Under the pieces are notes generated by a model. It had not been told where the DNA came from and made no database searches. It saw only the letters and a list, made by a program, of their open reading frames with translations. This document shows positions 50,588-58,991 of a stretch of 64,000 bases of DNA, one piece after another. This DNA is from Pseudomonas multiresinivorans (GTDB taxonomy: Bacteria; Pseudomonadota; Gammaproteobacteria; Pseudomonadales; Pseudomonadaceae). The position numbers and the translations under genes are program-made. Positions within the stretch are counted from its first letter, which is position 1. Each line of letters opens with the position of its first letter. Location of the stretch: NCBI RefSeq assembly GCF_012971725.1, contig NZ_CP048833.1, positions 62,001 through 126,000 on the forward strand. Reading direction: 5' to 3'.

Positions 50588-51163
50588 TTACTGACGCACC
50601 CCTTCGACCGACAGGGTCAGCTCGACTTCCTGGGAAGCCGGGCCGAGGTCGCGCTGGATGTTGAAGTCCTTCAGCTTGAGGGTGGTGGTGCCGAGGAAGC
50701 CGGCGCGGTAGCCGCCCCACGGATCATCGCCCTGGCCAATCAGTTCAGCCTTGATGGTGACCGGCTTGGTCACGCCGTTGAGGGTCAGGTTGCCGGTGAT
50801 CTCGGCATTCTTGCCATCGGCCTTCACGGCAGTGGATTCGAAGGTCGCAGTCGGGTTCTTCGAGACGTTGAGGAAGTCCGGGCTGCGCAGATGCTTGTCA
50901 CGCTCGGCGTGGTTGGAGTTCACGCTGTTGGTGTTGATGGTCACCTTGACCTTGTCGGCGGACGGGTTCTTCTCGTCGAAGGTGAAGGCACCGTCGAAGT
51001 CGTCGAAGCGGCCATACAGCCAGCTGTAACCCAGGTGCTTGATGCGGAACTCGATGAAGGCGTGCTGGCCTTCCTTGTCGATCTTGTAGTCCGCGGCCAT
51101 GGCCTGACCAGCGGAGAACAGTGCGGTACCCAGCGCCAGAGCGGCGAACGTCTTCTTCAGCAT
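50588..51163 (-). CDS. YceI-family periplasmic protein (PasP-like)
   Basis: 191 residues from ATG behind GGGAGATTGCTTCA. Signal peptide MLKKTFAALALGTALFSAGQ with cleavage at AMA. YceI lipocalin-like barrel: YKIDKEGQHAFIEFRIKHLG, HAERDKHLRSPDFLN, GNLTLNGVTKPV. Members bind polyisoprenoid-type lipids such as ubiquinone; the PAO1 orthologue is reported as the secreted protease-like PasP (recalled). Follows cytochrome b561 by 28 bp, a common pairing. Confidence 0.9.
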   Translation of the reverse strand: MLKKTFAALALGTALFSAGQAMAADYKIDKEGQHAFIEFRIKHLGYSWLYGRFDDFDGAFTFDEKNPSADKVKVTINTNSVNSNHAERDKHLRSPDFLNVSKNPTATFESTAVKADGKNAEITGNLTLNGVTKPVTIKAELIGQGDDPWGGYRAGFLGTTTLKLKDFNIQRDLGPASQEVELTLSVEGVRQ

Positions 51164-51191
51164 TGAAGCAATCTCCCTTTGGGGTGAGGTG

Positions 51192-51746
51192 TTATTTCGC
51201 GGCACGACCGAGCATGCGGACTAACGTCTCATCGCGGTCGAAGAAATGGTGTTTGAACGCCGCCAGGGCGTGCAGCACGGCCAGGACAACCAGGGCCCAG
51301 GCCAGGTACAGATGAATCGCGCCGGCGATATCAGCCTGGTCGGTGATGCCGCTCAGGGTGGCGGGCACGTCGAACCAGCCGAACACGCTGATGGGTTTGC
51401 CTTCGGCGGTGGAGATCAGGTAGCCGGCGATGATCACCGCGAACAGCAGCGCGTAGAGCGCCAGGTGACCCAGCTTGGTCGCCAGGCGGGTCATCTGGCC
51501 GTGGTTGGCCGGGGTCGGCGGCGCCGGGCTGATGAAGCGCCAGAGCACACGAACGATCAGCGCGATGGCCAGCAGGATGCCGATGCTTTTGTGGATTTCC
51601 GGGGCGCGGTGGTACCAGGTGTCGTAGTAGTCCAGCTCACGCATCCACAGGCCCAGGCCGAACAGGCCGAAGACCACCAGCGCGCTGCCCCAGTGCAGGA
51701 ACAGGCTGACCAGTCCGTAGCGTGCGGGGGAATTACGCCATTGCAT
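51192..51746 (-). CDS. Cytochrome b561-type membrane protein
   Basis: 184 residues from MQWRNSPARYGLVSLFLHWG; AAGGATG lies upstream. Four transmembrane helices with candidate heme-ligating His residues in LHWGSAL, EIHKSIG, GHLALY and AIHLYLAW...HALAAFKHHF. Family transfers electrons between quinone and periplasmic acceptors. In operon with yceI, likely serving the same quinone-linked process. Confidence 0.9.
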   Translation of the reverse strand: MQWRNSPARYGLVSLFLHWGSALVVFGLFGLGLWMRELDYYDTWYHRAPEIHKSIGILLAIALIVRVLWRFISPAPPTPANHGQMTRLATKLGHLALYALLFAVIIAGYLISTAEGKPISVFGWFDVPATLSGITDQADIAGAIHLYLAWALVVLAVLHALAAFKHHFFDRDETLVRMLGRAAK

Positions 51747-51877
51747 CGATACACATCCTTGAAAACGGGAATTCAAGACTAGCGGCTAATCCATCGAAGA
51801 AAAGCAGAAAAATCTGCTTTGAAACATCGACTGACAAGATAGGTCATCTCCTGAAACGGCCGTTCCAGAGCCAGAAA

Positions 51878-51907
51878 CGACAATGCCGGCTTTCGCCGGC
51901 ATTGTGG
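51878..51907 (-). terminator. Terminator of the amine-oxidase gene
   Basis: CAATGCCGGC (51881-51890) pairs with GCCGGCATTG (51895-51904) across TTTC. On the minus strand a short T-containing tail (TCGTTTCTGG) follows, so it is only moderately strong. Confidence 0.7.
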
Positions 51908-51922
51908 ATGGAGCGCGTTGGC

Positions 51923-53410
51923 TCAGAACGGCAGCCAGGACATGATGCCCTTCTTCTCGCCTTTTTCGGCCGGTTTGTCGCTGGCCGCCGGCTTGCTGTC
52001 GGCAACCAGCGCCGCACCTTCGAGCACCGGGGTCTTGCCGGCGTACAGGTCGCGGACCTGGCTGGCGGCGCGCTTGCCGCTGCGCAGGGCGCCTTCGATG
52101 GTGCCCGGATAGAGTGCATCGGTGTGCTCGCCGGCGAAGGCAACGCGAGAAACCGGGGTTTCCCAGACGCGCCAGAAGCGGCTGATCTGGCCCGGACCAT
52201 AGGCCAGGTAGGAGCCGCCGGTTCCGACGTCGGTGCTGTAGCGGCGCATTTCATAGCCGTCGTACGCGCCGCGCATCTTCGGGTAGTACTTGTTCATGCG
52301 GATCAGCACCTGCTCCGACAGCTGGCGATCACCGAAAGCCTGCATCACGCGGGCATTGTCGCCGGACAGGTTGATCAGCACGTTGGCGCCGCCCTTGGTC
52401 GCAGGCTCGACCCAGATCATGCCCAGGCCCTGGTCGCTGTAGATCTCGCCGGACAGGCGCGACTTGTCGTCCCACACCGGGCGCTTGAACTTCATCAGGA
52501 TCTGGTCGCGCCAGCCGTAGTTGGTGCCCTTGAGCGCCGCCAGCTGCTTCTCGTTCAGGCCCGGGGTCAGGGTGATATTGCCCAGGGCGCGCAGCGGCAC
52601 GGCCAGTACCAGGTAGTCGGCGCTGTAGCCGGTGGGGCCGACTTTGACGGTCACACCGTCCTTGTCCTGACTGATCGCGGTGACCTTGGCGTTGGTCTTG
52701 ATGGTCTTGATCTGCTTGACGAAGGCCTGGGCCAGCACCTGGCTGCCGCCGGGCAGGCGTGCGGCGCGCAGATCACGGTCGTCGACGCCGCGGTACACAC
52801 GGCCCTGCTGGGCGAGGTAGAGCAGCGACAGGCGCGACGGCTCGTCGTAATGCGAACGGATGCGCTGGTTGACCAGCAGGCGCGCGGTCGGCGACAGGTT
52901 CAGCTTGTCCAGCCAGCGCGCGGCGGTGAGCTGGTCGAGGGCGAACAGGGTCTTGTTCGCCAGCGGGTTGAGCGGGTCGTCGATGGAGGCGGACAAATCG
53001 TTCAGCGACTTCTCGAAGCGCTCAAGGTCGGCGGCAACGGCCGGCATCTTGGTCTTCAGGTCTGCGCTGGTGTAGTAGAGACCGTCGATCAGGTAACTCG
53101 GGGTACGGACGAACTCCGGTGCCGGCACCGAGTTCACTTTCAGGGTGTCCAGGTAGCCGTTGAGGGTCGGCTGGGCCTTCTTGTTGCCGATCCACTCGCT
53201 GGTGGCCAGGCCCGAGCGGCCGCCCACCTGCGGCTTGGCTTCCAGCAGGGTCACCTGCCAGCCTGCCTGCTGCAGCTCGTACGCCGCGGAGAGGCCGGCG
53301 AGTCCGCCGCCCACCACGATGGCGGTCGGTTGTTTGTCCTTGCCCAGCGCCACTACGCTGAACACGCCCAGAGCGAGCAGCGCGGCAGCGCGCAGCCATC
53401 CCATTTTCAT
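51923..53410 (-). CDS. FAD-dependent flavin amine oxidase
   Basis: 495 residues. ATG with GGGGAAG upstream. N-terminal hydrophobic segment (MGWLRAAALLALGVFSVVAL) suggests export or anchoring. FAD-binding Rossmann motif VVGGGLAGLSAAYELQQAGW, LLEAKPQVGGRSG, and C-terminal VAFAGEHTDALYPGTIEGAL typical of monoamine or polyamine oxidases. A Lys/Glu-rich tail ends it. Substrate unknown. Divergent from bioA. Confidence 0.88.
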   Translation of the reverse strand: MKMGWLRAAALLALGVFSVVALGKDKQPTAIVVGGGLAGLSAAYELQQAGWQVTLLEAKPQVGGRSGLATSEWIGNKKAQPTLNGYLDTLKVNSVPAPEFVRTPSYLIDGLYYTSADLKTKMPAVAADLERFEKSLNDLSASIDDPLNPLANKTLFALDQLTAARWLDKLNLSPTARLLVNQRIRSHYDEPSRLSLLYLAQQGRVYRGVDDRDLRAARLPGGSQVLAQAFVKQIKTIKTNAKVTAISQDKDGVTVKVGPTGYSADYLVLAVPLRALGNITLTPGLNEKQLAALKGTNYGWRDQILMKFKRPVWDDKSRLSGEIYSDQGLGMIWVEPATKGGANVLINLSGDNARVMQAFGDRQLSEQVLIRMNKYYPKMRGAYDGYEMRRYSTDVGTGGSYLAYGPGQISRFWRVWETPVSRVAFAGEHTDALYPGTIEGALRSGKRAASQVRDLYAGKTPVLEGAALVADSKPAASDKPAEKGEKKGIMSWLPF

Positions 53411-53601
53411 CGCCAGACTTCCCCGAATTGGTGCAAAGGCGCGAAGCATACGTGAGCGCCCGAATGCCGAATAGCTGTCTTGGTCGGCTGCCTACAACAT
53501 GTGTCGTAGGACGTGTCCTTGTTCATCTCAGGAGCATTGAATAGGCTTGCCGACCAGAGCGAGCCGACCGTCAGAAGAGCCATCAATTTAAGGAGCCGGC
53601 C

Positions 53602-55005
53602 ATGGGCCTGAATGCCGAGTGGATGCAGCGCGATCTCGAGGTGCTGTGGCACCCCTGCACCCAGATGAAAGACCACGAGCGCCTGCCGGTGATCCCGATC
53701 CGCCGCGGCGAGGGCATCTGGCTGGAGGACTTCGAAGGCAAGCGCTACCTCGATGCGGTCAGCTCCTGGTGGGTCAACGTCTTCGGCCACGCCAACCCGC
53801 GCATCAACCAGCGCATCAAGGACCAGGTCGACCAGCTGGAGCACGTGATCCTCGCCGGCTTCAGCCACCAACCGGTGATCGAACTCTCCGAGCGCCTGCT
53901 GCGCCTGGCGCCGGCCGGCTTCTCCCGGGTGTTCTATGCCGACAGCGGCTCGGCCGGCATCGAAGTGGCGCTGAAGATGAGCTACCACTACTGGCAAAAC
54001 CTCGGCCAGCCGGAGAAAAAGCGCTTCATCACCCTGACCAACAGCTACCACGGCGAGACCGTGGCGGCGATGTCGGTGGGCGACGTGGCACTGTTCACCG
54101 AGACCTACAAGTCGCTGCTGATGGACACCATCAAGGTACCGACCCCCGACTGCTACCTGCGCCCCGAGGGCGTGAGCTGGGAAGAGCACTCGCGGACGAT
54201 GTTTGCCGCGATGGAGCAGGCGCTGGAGCAACACCACAAGGAAGTCGCGGCGGTGATCGTCGAGCCGCTCGTGCAGGGCGCCGGCGGCATGCGCATGTAC
54301 CACCCGGTCTACCTCAAGCTGCTGCGCGAGGCCTGCGACCGCTACGGCGTGCACCTGATCCACGACGAGATCGCCGTCGGCTTCGGCCGCACCGGCACGA
54401 TGTTCGCCTGCGAACAGGCTGGCATCACCCCGGACTTCCTCGTCCTCTCCAAGGCGCTGACCGGCGGTTACCTGGCGATGAGCGCCGTGCTCACCACCGA
54501 CAAGGTCTACCAGGCGTTCTACGACGACTACAGCACCCTGCGCGCCTTCCTCCATTCGCACACCTACACCGGCAACCCGCTGGCCTGCGCCGCCGCCCTG
54601 GCGACCCTGGACATCTTCGAGCAGGACAACGTCATCGAGGCCAACAAGGCCCTGGCGACGAAGATGGCCAGCGCCACCGCGCACCTGGCCGACCACCCGC
54701 ACGTTTCGGAAATCCGCCAGACCGGCATGATCCTCGCCATCGAGATGGTCCAGGACAAGGCGACGAAAACCGCCTATCCCTGGCAGGAGCGCCGCGGCCT
54801 GCAGGTCTTCCAGCACGGCCTGGAACGCGGCGCGCTGCTGCGCCCGCTGGGCAGCGTGGTGTATTTCCTGCCGCCGTACATCATCACCCCTGAGCAGATC
54901 GACTTCCTCGCCGAGGTCGCCAGCGAAGGCATCGACATCGCCACCCGCGACAGCGTGAGCGTGGCGGTCAGCGAACGCTTCCCCGATCACCGCGATCCGG
55001 GCTGA
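53602..55005 (+). CDS. bioA: Adenosylmethionine-8-amino-7-oxononanoate aminotransferase
   Basis: 467 residues. Class III PLP aminotransferase of biotin synthesis, converting KAPA to DAPA with SAM as amino donor. WHPCTQMKDHERLPVIPI, DAVSSWWVNVFGHANPRIN, SYHGETVAAMSVGDVALF and PLP-Lys in VLSKALTGGYLAMSAVL are diagnostic. ATG follows AAGGAGCCGGCC. The other bio genes are not in this window. Confidence 0.96.
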   Translation: MGLNAEWMQRDLEVLWHPCTQMKDHERLPVIPIRRGEGIWLEDFEGKRYLDAVSSWWVNVFGHANPRINQRIKDQVDQLEHVILAGFSHQPVIELSERLLRLAPAGFSRVFYADSGSAGIEVALKMSYHYWQNLGQPEKKRFITLTNSYHGETVAAMSVGDVALFTETYKSLLMDTIKVPTPDCYLRPEGVSWEEHSRTMFAAMEQALEQHHKEVAAVIVEPLVQGAGGMRMYHPVYLKLLREACDRYGVHLIHDEIAVGFGRTGTMFACEQAGITPDFLVLSKALTGGYLAMSAVLTTDKVYQAFYDDYSTLRAFLHSHTYTGNPLACAAALATLDIFEQDNVIEANKALATKMASATAHLADHPHVSEIRQTGMILAIEMVQDKATKTAYPWQERRGLQVFQHGLERGALLRPLGSVVYFLPPYIITPEQIDFLAEVASEGIDIATRDSVSVAVSERFPDHRDPG

Positions 55006-55084
55006 AAGCAGCGGCAGACTTCAGGCGACAGGCTGCAGGCGATACACTAGTGCGCCTTTAGCCTGCCGCCTGTAGCCCTGAAAA

Positions 55085-55804
55085 ATGCGCCTCTCCCGCT
55101 TCTTCATCGACGCCCCGCTCTCCCTCGGCCAGCACGAGCTGCCCGAAGCCCAGGCCCATTACATCGGTCGCGTGCTGCGCCACAGCGCTGGCGATGCCGT
55201 GCAGCTGTTCGACGGTTCGGGCCAGGAATACCTGGGCGAGCTGATCGAAGTGGGCAAGAAGAACGTCCGCGTGGAGCTGCGCGAAGCGTTCGCCGGCCAG
55301 GCCGAGTCGCCGCTGCGCGTGCACCTCGGCCAGGGCCTGTCCCGTGGCGAGCGCATGGACTGGGCGATCCAGAAAGCCACCGAACTGGGCGCCAGCGAAA
55401 TCACCCCGATCGTCAGCGAGCGCTGCGAAGTACGACTGAAGGACGAACGCGCCGACAAGCGCATGGCCCACTGGCGCCAGGTGGCGATCAGCGCCTGCGA
55501 ACAATGTGGCCGCTCGGTGCTGCCGGTGCTCAATGCACCGGTCACCCTCGCCGAATGGCTGGAGAGCTGCGAAGCGCAGCTCAAGCTGGTGCTGCACCCG
55601 GTGGCCGAACCGCTGACCAGCCATGACAAGCCAGCGAGCCTGGCCTTCCTGATCGGCCCGGAAGGTGGGTTGAGCGATGCGGAAGTGGAGCAGGCGAAGT
55701 CGGCTGGATTCCATGCCGCGCGACTGGGGCCGCGTGTGCTGCGGACCGAGACCGCTCCGGTGGTAGCGCTGAGTGTGGCGCAGCAGTTGTGGGGCGACTT
55801 CTAG
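55085..55804 (+). CDS. rsmE: RsmE, 16S rRNA (uracil-1498-N3) methyltransferase
   Basis: 239 residues. PUA-like N-terminal domain and SPOUT methyltransferase C-terminal domain with the knot motifs LAFLIGPEGGLSDAEVEQAK and LGPRVLRTETAPVVALS. MRLSRFFIDAPLSLGQHELP start resembles the canonical bacterial RsmE. Paired with bioA as in PAO1 and probably the housekeeping copy; the paralogue is at 38262-38969. Confidence 0.93.
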   Translation: MRLSRFFIDAPLSLGQHELPEAQAHYIGRVLRHSAGDAVQLFDGSGQEYLGELIEVGKKNVRVELREAFAGQAESPLRVHLGQGLSRGERMDWAIQKATELGASEITPIVSERCEVRLKDERADKRMAHWRQVAISACEQCGRSVLPVLNAPVTLAEWLESCEAQLKLVLHPVAEPLTSHDKPASLAFLIGPEGGLSDAEVEQAKSAGFHAARLGPRVLRTETAPVVALSVAQQLWGDF

Positions 55805-55870
55805 GTCGAGGCTCCGCGCCGGCCCGCTCTCGAAGAGAGAGGGTAAGCCGGCAACTTCGATGCCATGCGG

Positions 55871-55946
55871 GTTCGCGAGCAAGCTCGCTCCTACAGGCGC
55901 CGGTAAGCAGGCTGTGCTCTTCGTAGGAGCGAGCTTGCTCGCGAAC
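55871..55946. repeat. REP doublet between rsmE and chpE
   Basis: GTTCGCGAGCAAGCTCGCTC (then CTACA) and TCGTAGGAGCGAGCTTGCTC (then GCGAAC) in inverted orientation with a 27-base spacer. Confidence 0.9.
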
Positions 55947-55965
55947 AGCCCAGACTCCCAGCGAC

Positions 55966-56577
55966 TCAGATTCCCCGCAACGCCAATCCCGCCAGCACCA
56001 GCAACACCACACCACAAAGCGCATGGCTCACCCGGTGCCAGCGCGGCGAGGCATTGCGCCGCAACCAGTCGACCAGCCCCGCGCAGAGGAAGCAGCAGAG
56101 CACCGAGGCAGTCATGAAGCCGGCGAAGAACACCAGCGAATCCGCCAGCAAAGGCACTCCATCGACCAATCCGGCCATGGCGCCGCCCAACGCGCCCCAG
56201 TAGACGATGTTCTTCGGGTTGGACAGCGACAGCATGGCTCCGGACGCGAAAGCCCCGGCGTGGTGCTCGCCAGTGTCCCCCTCCTCTACCACGCCGACCT
56301 CGCGTGCATCACGCAGGCTCTGCACACCCAGCCAGGCCAGGTACGCGGCGCTGGCCAGGGTCAGCGGCAGGCGCAAGGTTTCATGGCCAAACAACAGCGC
56401 CAGCCCGGTCAGGCCGATCAGCGCCCACACCGCGTCGCCGATCAGCGAGCCGAACTGCACCAGCAGCGCCGGGCGAAAGCCGCCCTTCAGGCCACGGCGC
56501 AGGGTTTCGGCGAGCACGGCGCCAGGAGACAGGCAGAAGACGATGCCGAACAGCAGCGCGGCGAAGAACAGGGTCAT
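55966..56577 (-). CDS. chpE: ChpE, LysE/RhtB-family exporter
   Basis: 203 residues, five to six hydrophobic helices. LysE fold: LLFGIVFCLSPGAVLAETLR, GLKGGFRPALLVQFGSLIGD, AAYLAWLGVQSLRDA and LSLSNPKNIVYWGALGG. Homologues export amino acids. Its place at the end of the Pil-Chp cluster is conserved, though no motility role is known for it. Confidence 0.88.
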   Translation of the reverse strand: MTLFFAALLFGIVFCLSPGAVLAETLRRGLKGGFRPALLVQFGSLIGDAVWALIGLTGLALLFGHETLRLPLTLASAAYLAWLGVQSLRDAREVGVVEEGDTGEHHAGAFASGAMLSLSNPKNIVYWGALGGAMAGLVDGVPLLADSLVFFAGFMTASVLCCFLCAGLVDWLRRNASPRWHRVSHALCGVVLLVLAGLALRGI

Positions 56578-56651
56578 GGATCAGCTCTCGAACAGGGTGA
56601 CGTTGAGGCAAGTTTGCCTGGGCACAGGCCCTCGCACTTGAACCGGATTGC

Positions 56652-57452
56652 TCAGCGCAGGGCGCGCTGGAAGCTGCCCGGCGCCACGCCATAGGCCGCG
56701 CGGAAGTGCCGGTTCAGGTGGCTCTGGTCGGCAAAGCCCAGCTCGTGGGCCACCTCGGTGGCCGGCAGGCCGGCGCGCAACAAGGCCTGGGCGCGGCGGG
56801 TGCGCAGTTGCATTGCCCACTGCCGGGGGCTCAGGCCGACCTGCTTCTGGAAGCTGCGCAGCAGGTGGAAACGCGACAGGCCGATGTAGTTCGCCATCTC
56901 GTCGAGGCTGGGTTGCCGCGCCAGGTCAGCCGCCAGCCAGCCCTGCAGGTCCGCGATCCGCCCACCGTTCTCGACAGCAGGCTGCGGCAGGCGCACACCC
57001 ATGGCACGGGCGATCTCGGCGAGCAGCAGCGTCAGGCGTTCCTCACCGCGCTGGCGAATGAAGGTGTCGTCGCCCAGCGCCCGCTCCACCGCATCGGCCA
57101 TGGCGCCGGCCAGGGCCGGCAGGCGCCCGGTGGGGCGTTCGAACTCCAGGCGCTGCAGGCCGAGCATCGCCGCCAACTGATCCGGGGCCACATAGAGGCT
57201 GACAAATTGCCAGGGCTGGCCTTCGGCAACGCCGCCGCCCTGGATCTGGCCGGGGTTGTAGCAGGTGACGCAACCGGGGCCGGCGTCGAAGGTGCGGCCA
57301 TCCAGCCAGACGCTTTCCTCGCCGCGCAGGTTGGCGCTGATGACGAATTCGTCGTGGCTGTGGCGCTCGAAACGGTGACCGCCAAGGGTGGCGCCGGCGA
57401 CCTCGAAGCCGGGTTGATCCCCCAGCTGGGCAAGGCGCAGGCCACCGTTCAT
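56652..57452 (-). CDS. chpD: ChpD, AraC-family transcriptional regulator
   Basis: 266 residues. N-terminal cupin-like sensor domain (about 1-150; HSHDEFVISANLRGEESVW) and C-terminal double HTH (about 170-266; MANYIGLSRFHLLRSFQKQV, then ELGFADQSHLNRHFRAAYGV). Lies 74 bp upstream of chpE on the same strand and 8 bp after chpC. Targets unknown. Confidence 0.9.
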   Translation of the reverse strand: MNGGLRLAQLGDQPGFEVAGATLGGHRFERHSHDEFVISANLRGEESVWLDGRTFDAGPGCVTCYNPGQIQGGGVAEGQPWQFVSLYVAPDQLAAMLGLQRLEFERPTGRLPALAGAMADAVERALGDDTFIRQRGEERLTLLLAEIARAMGVRLPQPAVENGGRIADLQGWLAADLARQPSLDEMANYIGLSRFHLLRSFQKQVGLSPRQWAMQLRTRRAQALLRAGLPATEVAHELGFADQSHLNRHFRAAYGVAPGSFQRALR

Positions 57453-57459
57453 GGCCGGC

Positions 57460-57945
57460 TCAGATCAGGCCGGAGTCGGCCAGCTTCTGCTCCAGCGCGG
57501 CCAGGTCGGGGATGCGCGCCTGGGCGTCGCCCAGGTCAACGGCGTCCAGCTCCAGCGGCGCCAGCGGCACGTCGAGACGCTTGAGGTCGCTGCCGACCTT
57601 CAGCGAACGCGGGATGCCCTGCACCAGCAGCGCGAAGAACTTCACATTGGCTCGGCCGCCCAGGGCGTTGACCACGATCACCCGCGCGCCGGAGCCGACT
57701 TCGGCCTGGCCGTCGGAGGCCGCCTCGAAGGACAGCAGCGGCAGGCGCAGGTCGCGCCAGGCCACCTGCCCCAGGTACCAGGACGGCAGGCCGTCCACCG
57801 GGTGCGGGGCGCGGTAGGTGATCAGCTCGGCCACGGCCACGTTGGGCAGCAGCAGGTTGCGGTCGGCCAGCGGCACCAGCAGGCCGGTCAGGCTGCTGGG
57901 GGCGGCATTGGCAACGCCGGCATTGGCGACGGGGAGATCACTCAT
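57460..57945 (-). CDS. chpC: ChpC, CheW-like adaptor
   Basis: 161 residues with a CheW domain (LLVPLADRNLLLPNVAVAEL, GQVAWRDLRLPLLSFE). In P. aeruginosa ChpC links some chemotactic stimuli to the ChpA kinase, next to PilI. 11 bp after the chpB stop on the same strand. Confidence 0.92.
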   Translation of the reverse strand: MSDLPVANAGVANAAPSSLTGLLVPLADRNLLLPNVAVAELITYRAPHPVDGLPSWYLGQVAWRDLRLPLLSFEAASDGQAEVGSGARVIVVNALGGRANVKFFALLVQGIPRSLKVGSDLKRLDVPLAPLELDAVDLGDAQARIPDLAALEQKLADSGLI

Positions 57946-57956
57946 CGGGCCTTATC

Positions 57957-58991
57957 TCACTGCGTGACTGCGCCGACGCATTGCTCGGCGAGGTGATTGA
58001 CCAGCGCCGCCGCGAGTTCGCGCGGGTCGCCGGAGAGAGTGCTGTAGCCGCCTTCGCGCAGGCTGTCGGGCATGCTGGAGCAGGCGCAGCTGTCGGCGCG
58101 CTGGGTCCAGATCGGCGCGCCCTGGCGGCGCACGTAGGCCGCGGCGGCGCTGCCGTCGCTGCACATGCCGCTGAACACGATCACGCCGCAGCGCTCACCG
58201 TATTGCTGCGCGAGATTGAGCATCATCTGGTCGATGGACGGGCTGTAGGGTTCCGGCCAGCTGCGGTCCTGCACGTGCATGCGCGCCGAATCGTCGAAGC
58301 CCAGCTCGCGGGAAATCGGCACCACCACCACTTCGCCGCAGCGCACCGGATCGCCATCGCGCACGCTGTTGACGTGCCACTGGCTGTGGCGGCCGACGGC
58401 TTGGGGCAGGTTCGCTTCGAACGAGGCATCGATGTGCTGGGCATACAGGAAGCCCACCGGCAGGCCGCCGGGCAGCGCATCGAGGAAGGTCTTCACCGCG
58501 GCCGGGCCGCCCAGCGAGGCGGCGAGCAGCCAGACCTGCGCGGCGGGCTCACCAGCCTTGAGCGGCGAAGCGGCGAGGTCATCGGGCAGCGTCACGCGGG
58601 TGGGCCGCTGCGCTTCGTCGAGCAGCGCTGCGAGGCTGCGGCCCACGCCGGCGCTGGGGTCACCCACCAGCTTGCGCAACTTGGACACCAGTCGGCGTTC
58701 CCAGCGCGGGTAATGTTCGGAATGCCGCTCCGGCGCGTGGCCTTCGCCGAACAGCACGGGTACGCGCGACTGCTCCAGCAGGTTGTCCACCAGCGGCGAG
58801 TCTTCCTGCTGCGCCAGGTCCACCAGCCACAGGTCGGTCTCGCAGGCGTCCAGCTGGTCGCTCTCAAGGCGCGCCGGATCGGCGTTGAGCACCACCTGGT
58901 AACCGTGGCCGGCCAACGCCTGTGCCAGCACGTGGCGCTGCAGCGAGGTGTCGGCGATCACCGCAATGCGCGGCGTGCTCTGCTCAGACAT
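57957..58991 (-). CDS. chpB: ChpB, CheB-type methylesterase
   Basis: 344 residues. N-terminal region (about 1-130) resembles a receiver but lacks a clear phosphoacceptor context (ETDLWLVDLAQQEDSP). C-terminal methylesterase domain with LLAASLGGPAAVKTFLDALP (catalytic Ser), YAQHIDASFEANLPQAVG (His) and FSGMCSDGSAAAAYV (Asp). Removes methyl groups from the PilJ receptor. Overlaps the chpA stop by 8 bp. Confidence 0.93.
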   Translation of the reverse strand: MSEQSTPRIAVIADTSLQRHVLAQALAGHGYQVVLNADPARLESDQLDACETDLWLVDLAQQEDSPLVDNLLEQSRVPVLFGEGHAPERHSEHYPRWERRLVSKLRKLVGDPSAGVGRSLAALLDEAQRPTRVTLPDDLAASPLKAGEPAAQVWLLAASLGGPAAVKTFLDALPGGLPVGFLYAQHIDASFEANLPQAVGRHSQWHVNSVRDGDPVRCGEVVVVPISRELGFDDSARMHVQDRSWPEPYSPSIDQMMLNLAQQYGERCGVIVFSGMCSDGSAAAAYVRRQGAPIWTQRADSCACSSMPDSLREGGYSTLSGDPRELAAALVNHLAEQCVGAVTQ

